From contig NZ_MZMU01000003.1 of the NCBI RefSeq assembly GCF_004123835.1, forward strand, positions 620,001 through 684,000: a stretch of 64,000 nucleotides of DNA. The letters are read 5' to 3'. Below, piece after piece: positions 55,069-63,601 of this stretch (positions within the stretch are counted from its first letter, which is position 1; every line of letters starts with the position of its first letter). The stretch comes from Rhizobium leguminosarum (lineage in GTDB: Bacteria; Pseudomonadota; Alphaproteobacteria; Rhizobiales; Rhizobiaceae). Both the position numbers and the translations under genes were made by a program. The notes below the pieces were generated by a model. That model ran no database searches. It was not told where the DNA came from and worked only from the letters and a program-made list of their open reading frames with translations.

Positions 55069-55965
55069 TCAACGCTCCCAGTAGGGGACAGGCCCATAAA
55101 GTTCCGCCAGATAGTCGATGAACAGCCGCACCTTGGCCGGCAGGAATTGCCGGCTGGGATAGACGGCCGACAGCGCGACATTGTGCGAGCCTTCATAGGC
55201 CGGCAGCACCTGCACCAGGCGGCCACTCTTGAGCTCTTCGCCGATATCCCAGGTGGAGCGCAGCGCGATCCCGAGACCGGTGATGACAGCCTCGCGGATC
55301 ACCTCGCTGGAATTGGTGATGAGCAAGCCTTCCGGCCTGAGACTCAGCGCCCCGTCCGGCCCCTTCAGCCGCCAGGTGTCGTTATTATGGGCCGGCAGGC
55401 AGCGATGGTGTTTCAGCTCGTCGATGTGCTTCGGTTCGCCATGCGCCGCAAGGTAATCCGGCGAAGCGCAGAGCAGCCGGCGCACCGGCGCCAGCCTTCG
55501 GGCAACGAGGCTCGAATCGGTGAGTTCGGCGATGCGGATCGCCAGATCGAAGCCGCCGCCGACGATATCGCTGAATTCGTCGGTCAGCACCAGGTTGATC
55601 GCAAGCTCCGGATGCGCCTCCATGAAATCCTTCAGATGCGGCGCAATATGCATGCGCCCGAAGGAGGTCGGGGCCGAGATCTTCAGCGTGCCGTGCATCT
55701 GCGCCGAGCGGCCGGAAATATAGAACTCCGCCTCTTCGAGCCCGGCGAGAATGCCGAGAACGCGGTCGTAGAAACCCTGTCCGGCCTCCGTCAGCGAGAT
55801 CTGCCGCGTCGTGCGCTGCAGAAGCCGGGTGCCGAGCCGGTCCTCCAGCCGCTTGATCCGTTTGGAGACGACGGCCGGCGAAAAGCCGAGCGCCCGCCCG
55901 GCGAGCGACATGCTTCCCGTTGAAACGACCTTGGCAAAGATTTCGAGATCACCCAGATTGGTCAT
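55069..55965 (-). CDS. LysR-family regulator
   Basis: 298 residues. HTH LGDLEIFAKVVSTGSMSLAG and RALGFSPAVVSKRIKRLEDR at the N-terminus; effector domain with GTLKISAPTSFGRMHIAPHL near residue 95, typical of the CrgA/DsdC-like group. It is convergent with the previous gene and divergent from glcD across a 160-bp gap, so it may regulate glcDEF (glycolate use). Confidence 0.92.
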   Translation of the reverse strand: MTNLGDLEIFAKVVSTGSMSLAGRALGFSPAVVSKRIKRLEDRLGTRLLQRTTRQISLTEAGQGFYDRVLGILAGLEEAEFYISGRSAQMHGTLKISAPTSFGRMHIAPHLKDFMEAHPELAINLVLTDEFSDIVGGGFDLAIRIAELTDSSLVARRLAPVRRLLCASPDYLAAHGEPKHIDELKHHRCLPAHNNDTWRLKGPDGALSLRPEGLLITNSSEVIREAVITGLGIALRSTWDIGEELKSGRLVQVLPAYEGSHNVALSAVYPSRQFLPAKVRLFIDYLAELYGPVPYWER

Positions 55966-56125
55966 AAGGTTTTGCGACTTTTTCCCCTTTTGGCATAAGT
56001 GCTTAGCATTTGCGCCACTTTCGGGAAAGTGCTAAGCCGGTTTATCGGCGGCAGGGAGGTCGCGGCCGGTTTCCGTTGTCATCTTCCCGCTGTCATTCCC
56101 CGTCGTCAGGGCCAGGGAGAACGCC

Positions 56126-57565
56126 ATGTCTGACGCCATTTCGTTTCTCGAGCCGCGCGCCGACGTGCTGGCGCGCCGCGCCCAGATCGTCGCCGATCTG
56201 ACCGACCTTCTGCCGCCGGAATGCCTGGTGCATGAGGCGCGCGAGCTGGTGCCGTTCGAAACCGACGCCTTCGTATCCTACCGCCGGCTGCCGCTCGCCG
56301 TCGCCCTGCCGCGCACCACGGCCGAGGTTTCCGCCGTCATGCGCTATTGCAATCGCTACGGCATTCCCGTCGTGCCGCGCGGCGCCGGCACTTCGCTCTC
56401 CGGCGGCGCCATTCCGCAGGAAGATGCAGTCGTGCTCGGCCTGTCGAAGATGAACAGCATCCTCGAAATCGATTTGCCGAACCGCGTCGCCGTGGTTCAG
56501 GCGGGCGTCACCAATCTCAATATTTCCGAATCCGTCTCCGCGGACGGCTTTTTCTATGCGCCTGACCCGAGCTCGCAGCTTGCCTGCACGATCGGCGGCA
56601 ATATCGGCATGAATTCCGGCGGCGCCCACTGTCTGAAATACGGCGTCACCACCAACAATCTGCTCGGCGTCAGGATGGTGCTGGTCGATGGCACGGTGAT
56701 CGAGCTCGGCGGCAAGGCGCTGGATGCGGCCGGTTACGATCTGCTCGGCCTCGTCTGCGGCCACGAGGGCCAGCTCGGCATCGTTACCGAGGCGACGGTG
56801 CGCTTGATCGCCAAGCCGGAAGGTGCGCGCCCCGTGCTCTTCGGCTTCGAAAGCTCGGAAGAGGCCGGCGCCTGCGTTGCCGATATCATTGCCGCCGGCA
56901 TTATCCCGGTTGCGATCGAATTCATGGACAAGCCGGCAATCGAGATCTGCGAGGCCTTCGCCCATGCCGGATACCCTCTCGATGTCCGTGCGCTGTTGAT
57001 CGTCGAGGTCGAGGGATCGGAAGCGGAGATGGACGCCGCGCTGAAGGACATCGTCGAGATCGCCCGCCGACACACGGTGAAGACCGTGCGCGAGTGCCAA
57101 TCCGCCACCGAGGCGGCATTGATCTGGAAGGGCCGCAAATCCGCCTTCGGCGCCACCGGCCGCATCGCCGACTATATCTGCATGGACGGCACCGTGCCGC
57201 TCAGCCAGCTCTCCTACGTGTTGAAAAGAACCGCAGAGATCGTCGATCAGTACGGCCTGCGCGTCGCCAACGTCTTCCATGCCGGTGACGGCAATATGCA
57301 CCCGTTGATCCTCTTCAACGCTAACGATCCCGAGGATGCCGCCCGCGCCGAGGCGGCCGGCAACGATATCCTGAGGCTCTGCGTCGATGCCGGCGGCTGC
57401 CTGACCGGCGAACATGGCGTCGGCATCGAGAAGCGCGACCTGATGCGCCACCAATATTCCGAGGCGGACCTCGCCCAGCAGATGGCGGCGCGTGCTGCCT
57501 TCGATCCCGGCTGGCTCCTCAACCCGTCGAAGGTCTTCCCGCTCGAAGGGCGCCCCGCCGCATGA
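56126..57565 (+). CDS. glcD: Glycolate oxidase subunit GlcD (FAD-binding)
   Basis: 479 residues of the FAD-linked oxidase (PCMH) family. FAD-contact motifs: VVPRGAGTSLSGGAIPQEDA, ACTIGGNIGMNSGGAHCLKY and CGHEGQLGIVTEATVRLI; C-terminal ANVFHAGDGNMHPLILFNAN and GGCLTGEHGVGIEKRDLM, the usual His motifs of GlcD/D-lactate dehydrogenases. It oxidises glycolate to glyoxylate and passes electrons through GlcE/GlcF to the respiratory chain. Its stop overlaps the glcE start (ATGA). Confidence 0.95.
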   Translation: MSDAISFLEPRADVLARRAQIVADLTDLLPPECLVHEARELVPFETDAFVSYRRLPLAVALPRTTAEVSAVMRYCNRYGIPVVPRGAGTSLSGGAIPQEDAVVLGLSKMNSILEIDLPNRVAVVQAGVTNLNISESVSADGFFYAPDPSSQLACTIGGNIGMNSGGAHCLKYGVTTNNLLGVRMVLVDGTVIELGGKALDAAGYDLLGLVCGHEGQLGIVTEATVRLIAKPEGARPVLFGFESSEEAGACVADIIAAGIIPVAIEFMDKPAIEICEAFAHAGYPLDVRALLIVEVEGSEAEMDAALKDIVEIARRHTVKTVRECQSATEAALIWKGRKSAFGATGRIADYICMDGTVPLSQLSYVLKRTAEIVDQYGLRVANVFHAGDGNMHPLILFNANDPEDAARAEAAGNDILRLCVDAGGCLTGEHGVGIEKRDLMRHQYSEADLAQQMAARAAFDPGWLLNPSKVFPLEGRPAA

Positions 57566-58764
57566 TCGATCTGATGCCGAAGACCGAGGAAGAGGCAGCA
57601 GTGATCGTCCGCGCCCATGTGGAGAGCGGCTGGCCGCTGGCGATCTGCGGCGGCAATAGCCGCTCGGGCTTCGGCAATGCGGTTGCCGCCGAGGGCCGGC
57701 TGCGCTCGACCGAAATCTCCGGCATCGTCGCCTATAATCCCGGCGAAATGGTCATGACCGTCCGATCCGGCACGCCACTTGCCGAGGTCGAGGCGGCTCT
57801 TTCGGAGAGCGGCCAGATGCTCGCCTTCGAGCCGATGGATCATCGCCCTGTGATGGACACATCGGGCGAGCCGACCATCGGCGGCGTCTTCGCCGCCAAT
57901 GTTTCCGGCCCGCGTCGGCTGATCGCGGGTGCCGCCCGCGACAGCCTGCTCGGTGTGCGCTTCATCAACGGCAAGGGCGAGATCATCAAGGCCGGTGGCC
58001 GCGTGATGAAGAATGTCACCGGCCTCGATCTCGTCAAGCTGATTGCCGGCTCGCATGGCACGCTGGGTTTCCTCACCGAAGTCACCTTCCGTGTGCCGCC
58101 GCGCCCGAAGACGGAGCGGACGGTGGTGCTGTCGGGCCTCAACGACGCCGAGGCGGCAAACGCCATGGCGGCGGCGATGGCGCTGCCGGTCGAAGTCTCG
58201 GGCGCCGCCCACCTGCCCTTGACGGTGACGTGGAAATTCCTCGCCGGAAAATTGCCCGAGGGCGAGGCGACCGTTCTGCGCATCGAAGGCCTGCCGGGCT
58301 CGGTCGACGTGCGCATCGAAAAGCTTGCCGCGGCAATGTCGGGCTTCGCCACGGTCACGCGGCTGGAACAGCCGGAAAGCTTCAGGCTCTGGCAGGAAAT
58401 CCGCGACGTGCTGCCATATGTCGACGGCACAGCGCGGCCGGTCTGGCGCGTCTCGGTCGCCCCCGGCACCGGCCATCAGCTGGTCGCGGCTCTCCGCCTC
58501 GAGGCAGGTGTCGACGCCTTCTATGACTGGCAGGGCGGCCTCGTCTGGATGCGCATGGAGGCAGGTCCCGAAGCCGAGCTGGTCCGTCGCTACATCAAAG
58601 CGCTCGGCGGCGGCCATTCGACGCTGATCCGTGCCTCCGGCGAGGCGAGGGCGGTTACATCAGCCTTCCAGCCGGAGCCCGAGGCAGTGGCGATGCTGTC
58701 GCGGCGGGTGAAGGAGAAGTTTGATCCGGCGGGAATCTTCAATCCGGGGAAGATGGGTGGCTGA
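57562..58764 (+). CDS. glcE: Glycolate oxidase subunit GlcE (FAD-binding)
   Basis: 400 residues, a second, shorter PCMH flavoprotein. ICGGNSRSGFGNAVAAEG near the N-terminus, then SGEPTIGGVFAANVSGPRRL and VTGLDLVKLIAGSHGTLGFL. It couples by start/stop overlap to glcD and forms the core heterotrimer with GlcD and GlcF. A 280-bp insertion-like intergenic region, unusual for this operon, separates it from glcF. Confidence 0.94.
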   Translation: MIDLMPKTEEEAAVIVRAHVESGWPLAICGGNSRSGFGNAVAAEGRLRSTEISGIVAYNPGEMVMTVRSGTPLAEVEAALSESGQMLAFEPMDHRPVMDTSGEPTIGGVFAANVSGPRRLIAGAARDSLLGVRFINGKGEIIKAGGRVMKNVTGLDLVKLIAGSHGTLGFLTEVTFRVPPRPKTERTVVLSGLNDAEAANAMAAAMALPVEVSGAAHLPLTVTWKFLAGKLPEGEATVLRIEGLPGSVDVRIEKLAAAMSGFATVTRLEQPESFRLWQEIRDVLPYVDGTARPVWRVSVAPGTGHQLVAALRLEAGVDAFYDWQGGLVWMRMEAGPEAELVRRYIKALGGGHSTLIRASGEARAVTSAFQPEPEAVAMLSRRVKEKFDPAGIFNPGKMGG

Positions 58765-58823
58765 GATGTTGTTTTCGAGCTATCTGGGAATATTGGCGTC
58801 GAGAGATGGAACTACGGCTGGAC

Positions 58824-58997
58824 TTGCTCCCTCTTCTCCCCAGCGGGGAGAAGGTGGCCCGAAGGGCCGGATGAGGGGGGCGGCGCGGCAAATGTCATCT
58901 TCGCTTGTCGCTCAGATGCTCGCTCCTTTCGTCGCTCGCCCCCTCATCGCCTCGCTTTGCTCGGCACTTCTCCCCGGGGGGGAGAAGAGGGAGCAAG
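58824..58997. repeat. Inverted pair of rhizobial repeat sequences inside the glc operon
   Basis: TTGCTCCCTCTTCTCCCC (from 58824) recurs inverted as GGGGAGAAGAGGGAGCAA (to 58997). Each arm also holds an internal CTTCTCCCC/GGGGAGAAG palindrome, and the inner parts (GGATGAGGGG / CCCCTCATC) are inverted too. The pair spans most of the glcE-glcF gap and could fold into a long hairpin. Confidence 0.75.
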
Positions 58998-59046
58998 TGG
59001 CTATCGCGTCGCTCCGACGTCACGAAACCCGGCGGGAGACTACGTG

Positions 59047-60357
59047 ATGCAAACCAACTTCACCCTGACCCAGCTCCTCGACCCTGATGTCGCCGAATCC
59101 GAGCAGATCCTGCGCAAATGTGTCCATTGCGGTTTCTGCACCGCCACCTGTCCGACCTATGTGACGCTCGGCAACGAGCTCGACAGTCCGCGCGGCCGCA
59201 TCTACCTGATCAAGGACATGCTGGAAAACGGCCGGCCCGCCGATGCCGAGGTCGTCACCCATATCGACCGCTGTCTCTCCTGCCTTGCCTGCGTCACCAC
59301 CTGTCCCTCCGGCGTCGATTACATGCATCTGGTCGATCACGCCCGCGCCCATACCGAAAAGACCTACAAACGCCCGTTCATGAACCGGCTGACGCGCGCC
59401 ATTCTTGCCGCCGTGCTGCCCTATCCCGGCCGTTTCCGCCTGGCGCTCAAACTTGCCCGTCTCGGCCGGCCCTTCGCCGGCCTGATGCGCGGTGGCGCAC
59501 TGAAACCCTTTGCTGCCATGCTGGCGCTTGCGCCGCGGCGGATCCCGGCCGCTTCGGACTTCGCAAAGCCCGGCACGTATCGGCCCGAGACGGAACGGCG
59601 CGGCCGGGTGGCGATCCTTTCCGGCTGTGCTCAGCCGGTGCTCGATCCCGGCATCAACGCGGCGGCGATCCGCCTGCTGACGCGGTTCGGCGTCGAGGTC
59701 GTGATGCCGGAGGGCGAGGTCTGCTGCGGCTCGCTGGTCCATCACATGGGCCGCGCCGAACAGGCGCTCGAAAGCGCCCGTGCCAATGTCGATATCTGGA
59801 CGCGTGAGATCGATGGGCAGGGCCTCGACGCGATCATCATCACGGCTTCGGGCTGCGGCACGACGATCAAGGATTACGGCCACATGCTGCGCCTCGATCC
59901 CGCTTATGCCGCAAAGGCGGCCAGGGTCTCGGCGCTGGCCAAGGACGTCACCGAATATCTCGCAACCCTCGACCTGCCGGCGCACATGCCAAAGGGCATC
60001 ACCGTCGCCTACCATTCCGCCTGTTCCATGCAGCACGGCCAGCGCATCACGCTCGCGCCGAAGCAATTATTGAAAGCGGCGGGATTTACGGTGCGCGATC
60101 CGGCCGAAGGCCATCTCTGCTGCGGCTCCGCCGGCACCTACAACATCATGCAGCCGGAGATCTCGGCCGCGCTGAAGGCGCGCAAGGTCAAGAACATCGA
60201 GGCCACCAAAGCCGATATCATCGCCACCGGCAATATCGGCTGCATCACCCAGATCGCCACCGGCACCGGCATGCCGATCCTCCATACGGTCGAGCTTCTC
60301 GATTGGGCTTATGGCGGCGCTGTGCCGGAAAAATTAACAGGTTTGCCGTTAGGCTGA
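59047..60357 (+). CDS. glcF: Glycolate oxidase iron-sulfur subunit GlcF
   Basis: 436 residues from the ATG giving MQTNFTLTQLLDPDVAESEQ. Two 4Fe-4S sites: CVHCGFCTATCP and CLSCLACVTTCP, then two CCG domains (EVCCGSLVHHMGRAEQAL; GHLCCGSAGTYNIMQPEI). It accepts electrons from the flavin subunits. The ATG is preceded by CGTG and a weak site; in most relatives the gene follows glcE directly, whereas here the repeat pair intervenes. Confidence 0.95.
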   Translation: MQTNFTLTQLLDPDVAESEQILRKCVHCGFCTATCPTYVTLGNELDSPRGRIYLIKDMLENGRPADAEVVTHIDRCLSCLACVTTCPSGVDYMHLVDHARAHTEKTYKRPFMNRLTRAILAAVLPYPGRFRLALKLARLGRPFAGLMRGGALKPFAAMLALAPRRIPAASDFAKPGTYRPETERRGRVAILSGCAQPVLDPGINAAAIRLLTRFGVEVVMPEGEVCCGSLVHHMGRAEQALESARANVDIWTREIDGQGLDAIIITASGCGTTIKDYGHMLRLDPAYAAKAARVSALAKDVTEYLATLDLPAHMPKGITVAYHSACSMQHGQRITLAPKQLLKAAGFTVRDPAEGHLCCGSAGTYNIMQPEISAALKARKVKNIEATKADIIATGNIGCITQIATGTGMPILHTVELLDWAYGGAVPEKLTGLPLG

Positions 60358-60363
60358 GACCTA

Positions 60364-60412
60364 TTACAGCGCCGCGCATCTTTTCGAGAGCCGCAAAGGA
60401 CGCTGTCTCGGG
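60364..60412. repeat. Partial copy of the dispersed hairpin element
   Basis: TTACAGCGCCGCGCATCTTT and the following GCCGCAAAGGACGCTGT form the second-half hairpin of the element seen at 25531. It follows glcF by a few bases and may serve as its terminator. Confidence 0.5.
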
Positions 60413-60422
60413 AGGTTGGGCG

Positions 60423-60863
60423 ATGTGGCGTGGAATGATCGTATTTGCGGGACTGCTCGGTGCGGCAGGCACTGCCCATGCCGACAGTCGTTTTTTCTGT
60501 TCCGCCGATGACAAGGAAGCGCGCTTCACGCTCGAAAGCGGTTTCGAAAGCGCTGCCGGCCACAAGCTCAACCATTTCCGCGGCGCGCTGATCGTCAAGG
60601 ATCCGGCCCAAGAGGCCGTATTCGGAAAGCGTGTTTTCGAATCGCAGCACCTGACCAACCATTGGTCGCGTAACGGCGAACTGCTCATGGAAGTCTTCGA
60701 CGGTGGCGAAGATGACACAGGCGGCGCAACGCTGGATCTGGTGGTCGTCGCCGGCGAGCGCGGCAAGCCGGCGGGAAATTTCACCGGCAGCTATTCCCTG
60801 ACGATCGAAGGCGGTGAAAAACCCTATGCCGTCGAGGGCAAGGTCAGCTGCGGCACGAAATAG
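60423..60863 (+). CDS. Small secreted protein of unknown function
   Basis: 146 residues from an ATG with GGGAGG upstream (longer readings start inside glcF). Signal peptide MIVFAGLLGAAGTAHADSRF with cleavage near HADS. The mature part is a single small beta-rich domain with two Cys (RFFCSADDKEARFTLE and EGKVSCGTK), probably disulfide-bonded in the periplasm. It is not recognised; no catalytic motif is seen. Confidence 0.8.
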   Translation: MWRGMIVFAGLLGAAGTAHADSRFFCSADDKEARFTLESGFESAAGHKLNHFRGALIVKDPAQEAVFGKRVFESQHLTNHWSRNGELLMEVFDGGEDDTGGATLDLVVVAGERGKPAGNFTGSYSLTIEGGEKPYAVEGKVSCGTK

Positions 60864-60922
60864 AGCAATTTCAGGAAAAGTGCGAAGCGGTTTTCCGTCC
60901 GGAATTGCGTAATAATAAAAGG

Positions 60923-60962
60923 TTAGAGCGGTTCTGCGCTTTTATGCGCTGAACCGCTCTAA
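60923..60962. terminator. Bidirectional hairpin between convergent genes
   Basis: A 17-bp stem (TTAGAGCGGTTC-GCGC and its complement, one mismatch) with a TTTTAT loop, between the convergent secreted-protein and outer-membrane-protein genes. Same hairpin family as 28813-28847. Confidence 0.8.
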
Positions 60963-60980
60963 CGCCGCAGCTGAAATTTG

Positions 60981-61655
60981 TTACCAGTGGAACGATACGC
61001 CGACATTGACGGCATTGGTGAAGATGTTCGTCTTCAGACGGTCGCCGCTGTCGATTGGAACGTCGACGCGTGAATAGGTGCCTTTGTATTCGACGAAGGT
61101 GGACCAGCGTTCGGTTACCTTGAAGTCGACGCCTGCCTGGGCCTGCAGCGTCACGCCACCGAATTCATAGGCCCAGGTCTTGCCCTCGGGACGAATCACT
61201 TCGACATGCGGAATGTTCACGCCGATACCGGCGCCGAGATAGGGCGTCCAGCGGCGAGCCGGATCCTGGAAGCGGTAGAGACCGTTCACGGTGAGCAGGT
61301 TCAGGCCGTCGGTGAATTCGAAATGCGACCAGCCGGCCTTGGCGAGTGTGTCGTCGTCGGCATAGACCTTGTCATGGGTAAAATCGAGCGAGATGCCCCA
61401 GTTCGGCTTGTTGAAGTCTTCTAGCCACCAGGTGACGCGGGCGCCGTAATAAGGCGGGCTGCCAAAGGACTTGCCTTCCCAGCCGGCGGTGAAACTCGTG
61501 CCGTCCGAAACGTCGACGCCGCTATGCGGTGCGGTCTGGTAGCCGCCGTAAATGGAGAATTGCAGGTCTTCCGCCGAGGCGGAAACTGCCGAACAGACGG
61601 TAAAAAACGCGATGCCCGCAAGCAAGGAAGCGGAGGAACGCAGCGCAGATGTCAT
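60981..61655 (-). CDS. Outer-membrane beta-barrel protein
   Basis: 224 residues. Signal peptide to about residue 28 (SAVSASAED). The mature protein alternates short turns and amphipathic strands (LQFSIYGGYQTAPHSGVDVS, YYGARVTWWLEDF, WTPYLGAGIGVNIPHVEVIR, WSTFVEYKGTYSRVDV) and ends NVGVSFHW, suggesting an eight-stranded barrel. It resembles OmpW/PagP-like or lipid-A-related small barrels of rhizobia; a specific enzyme activity cannot be claimed. Confidence 0.82.
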   Translation of the reverse strand: MTSALRSSASLLAGIAFFTVCSAVSASAEDLQFSIYGGYQTAPHSGVDVSDGTSFTAGWEGKSFGSPPYYGARVTWWLEDFNKPNWGISLDFTHDKVYADDDTLAKAGWSHFEFTDGLNLLTVNGLYRFQDPARRWTPYLGAGIGVNIPHVEVIRPEGKTWAYEFGGVTLQAQAGVDFKVTERWSTFVEYKGTYSRVDVPIDSGDRLKTNIFTNAVNVGVSFHW

Positions 61656-61775
61656 TGAATAGCCCCGAAATAAATATGTCGACTCTTAGGCACGTGTGCC
61701 AGCTTTTCGCCGCAAAGTCTAAGCAAAACAAAAGGCGCGTCGAAATGCGCCTTTCGTTTTTTTGCTAAGTGTTGC

Positions 61776-62468
61776 TCAGCCGCCGAACATCGTACGCAGC
61801 ACGTCGATGCCCCTGTCCTCGAACGCCACCTTGCCCTGCCTGTTGCCGGGGCCGATGACGATCACCTTGGTGCCGACAGGCGCGCGATCGTAGAGATGGG
61901 TCACATCCTGGTTCATCATCCGGATGCAGCCGGAAGACATGTTGAGGCCGATCGTCCAAGGCTGGTTGGTGCCGTGGATGCGGAAGATCGTGTCGCGGCC
62001 GCCCTGGTAGAGATACATGGCGCGGGCCCCGAGCGGATTGTCCTCGCCGCCTTCCTGGAAAGCAGGAATGATATGTCCCTTGGCGGCTTCGCGGCGGCGC
62101 ATTTCGGCCGGCGGCGTCCAGCTCGGCCATTCGGCCTTGCGGCCGATCTTGACGACCCCCGACCAGCCGAAGCCGTCGCGGCCGACGCCGATGCCGTAGC
62201 GGGTGGCGCGATTGTTGCCTTCGACGAGGTAGAGATACTTGTTGTTGGTATCGATGATGACGGTGCCGGCGGCCTCCGTCGTTACCAGCCGCACTTTCTT
62301 GCGCTTGAACTGCGGCTTCACATATTTCGGCATCTGCGCCACGCGCACGATCTGCGCCGGGCGCCGTGCATTGTCGGACGCGGAGCCGGCGGGTGCAGCA
62401 AAGGCGGATGTGGACATCAAGGACAGGACAAGTCCGGCAGCAGCCAGACCCGGCATTAGTTTGATCAT
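61776..62468 (-). CDS. L,D-transpeptidase (YkuD/ErfK family), copy 1
   Basis: 230 residues with a signal peptide (to about ALA-type site near residue 25). YkuD domain: VIIDTNNKYLYLVEGNNRAT at its start and catalytic HGTNQPWTIGLNMSSGCIRM (His, Cys, Arg). It cross-links peptidoglycan through meso-DAP or anchors proteins, important in Rhizobiales whose poles and walls use many L,D-links. It lies near a second copy (62604) with the same order of motifs. Confidence 0.93.
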   Translation of the reverse strand: MIKLMPGLAAAGLVLSLMSTSAFAAPAGSASDNARRPAQIVRVAQMPKYVKPQFKRKKVRLVTTEAAGTVIIDTNNKYLYLVEGNNRATRYGIGVGRDGFGWSGVVKIGRKAEWPSWTPPAEMRRREAAKGHIIPAFQEGGEDNPLGARAMYLYQGGRDTIFRIHGTNQPWTIGLNMSSGCIRMMNQDVTHLYDRAPVGTKVIVIGPGNRQGKVAFEDRGIDVLRTMFGG

Positions 62469-62603
62469 GATCGATTCCCCTCAAGCAAATCCGCTCGAAG
62501 CTACATGAACTTCTGCCCGATTCAAGATCGGCGTGGTCGGATAGAGCATTTTTGGAGAAGGGAGCCGCTTGTTCTTGCGGCTCCCTGAATATTAGGTGTG
62601 CCG

Positions 62604-63353
62604 TTACATGACGATGACGCGGGTTCCGACGTTGACGCGGTCGTAGAGATCGACGACATCTTCGTTGCGCAGGCGGATGCAGCCCGAAGAAACGGCGCTG
62701 CCGATCGACCAGGGCGCATTGGTGCCATGGATACGGTAGAGCGTCGAGCCGAGATACATGGCGCGGGCGCCGAGAGGGTTTTCCGCCCCGCCATCCATGC
62801 GCGCCGGCAGGTAATGGCCCTTGGCCGCTTCGCGGCTGATCATCTCTGAAGGCGGCGTCCAATCCGGCCATTCGGTCTTGCGGGTGATCTTGTGGGCGCC
62901 TGCCCATTCGAAGCCCGGTTTGCCGACGCCGACGCCATAGCGCCGCGCCTTACCGCCTTGCATCACCAGATAGAGGAAGCGGTTGTTGGTATCGATGACG
63001 ATCGTGCCGGGCTTTTCCGCGGTGTCGTAATCGACCATCTGCGGCAGGTATTGCGGCTCGATCGGACGGCGGATCGACGGAATGCCGGGATTGATCGCCG
63101 AAACGGTCTGCGGTGCCGCCTGCGGCGCCTGACGCAGCACGCGGCGCTGGAAAAGGCCGCGCTGCTGCTGGCGGACGACCGGCCGCTGATAGACGACGGG
63201 ACGAACCCTGCCACCGCCGAGCTGGTTGATCCAGGGCGCTGTCAGATCGGGGCTGAGCACGACGGGCGGGCGGGTGGCGTAGCGGTCGTCTGCAAGGGCG
63301 GCCGTGGAGAAAATGCCGAAGAGGGCTGCGGCAAGAACAAGCTGTTTCATCAT
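62604..63353 (-). CDS. L,D-transpeptidase (YkuD/ErfK family), copy 2
   Basis: 249 residues with a signal peptide (LVLAAALFGIFSTAALADDR) and a Pro/Gln/Arg-rich linker (PVVRQQQRGLFQRRVLRQAP). YkuD domain: IVIDTNNRFLYLVMQGGKAR and catalytic HGTNAPWSIGSAVSSGCIRL. About half the domain is identical to copy 1, so the pair arose by tandem duplication. The two are 135 bases apart in the same direction. Confidence 0.93.
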   Translation of the reverse strand: MMKQLVLAAALFGIFSTAALADDRYATRPPVVLSPDLTAPWINQLGGGRVRPVVYQRPVVRQQQRGLFQRRVLRQAPQAAPQTVSAINPGIPSIRRPIEPQYLPQMVDYDTAEKPGTIVIDTNNRFLYLVMQGGKARRYGVGVGKPGFEWAGAHKITRKTEWPDWTPPSEMISREAAKGHYLPARMDGGAENPLGARAMYLGSTLYRIHGTNAPWSIGSAVSSGCIRLRNEDVVDLYDRVNVGTRVIVM

Positions 63354-63601
63354 CGGACGAACTCTCTACAAATGACCGAAAATGCGCTGGCGGGACATGT
63401 CCGCCCGGGCGGAGATATTCCGTCCGGGAAAGACGCTGCCACCCTATCCGCCAGCGAATGGTAAAGATCGATTCATGAAAAGCCGACCGACCGGATAAAC
63501 TTTTCGTCAGGGTTACCGTTCGGTTTGGAAAGACGGTTTGCAAATGGTAAAGCCGGAATCATGAGCAGAGAACGAAGCGGACCCCCGCAGAATGAAGGAT
63601 C

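Noticed and set aside
56093..58617. Long minus-strand frames opposite glcD and glcE
   Set aside because: Shadows of two well-defined flavoprotein genes in high-GC DNA.
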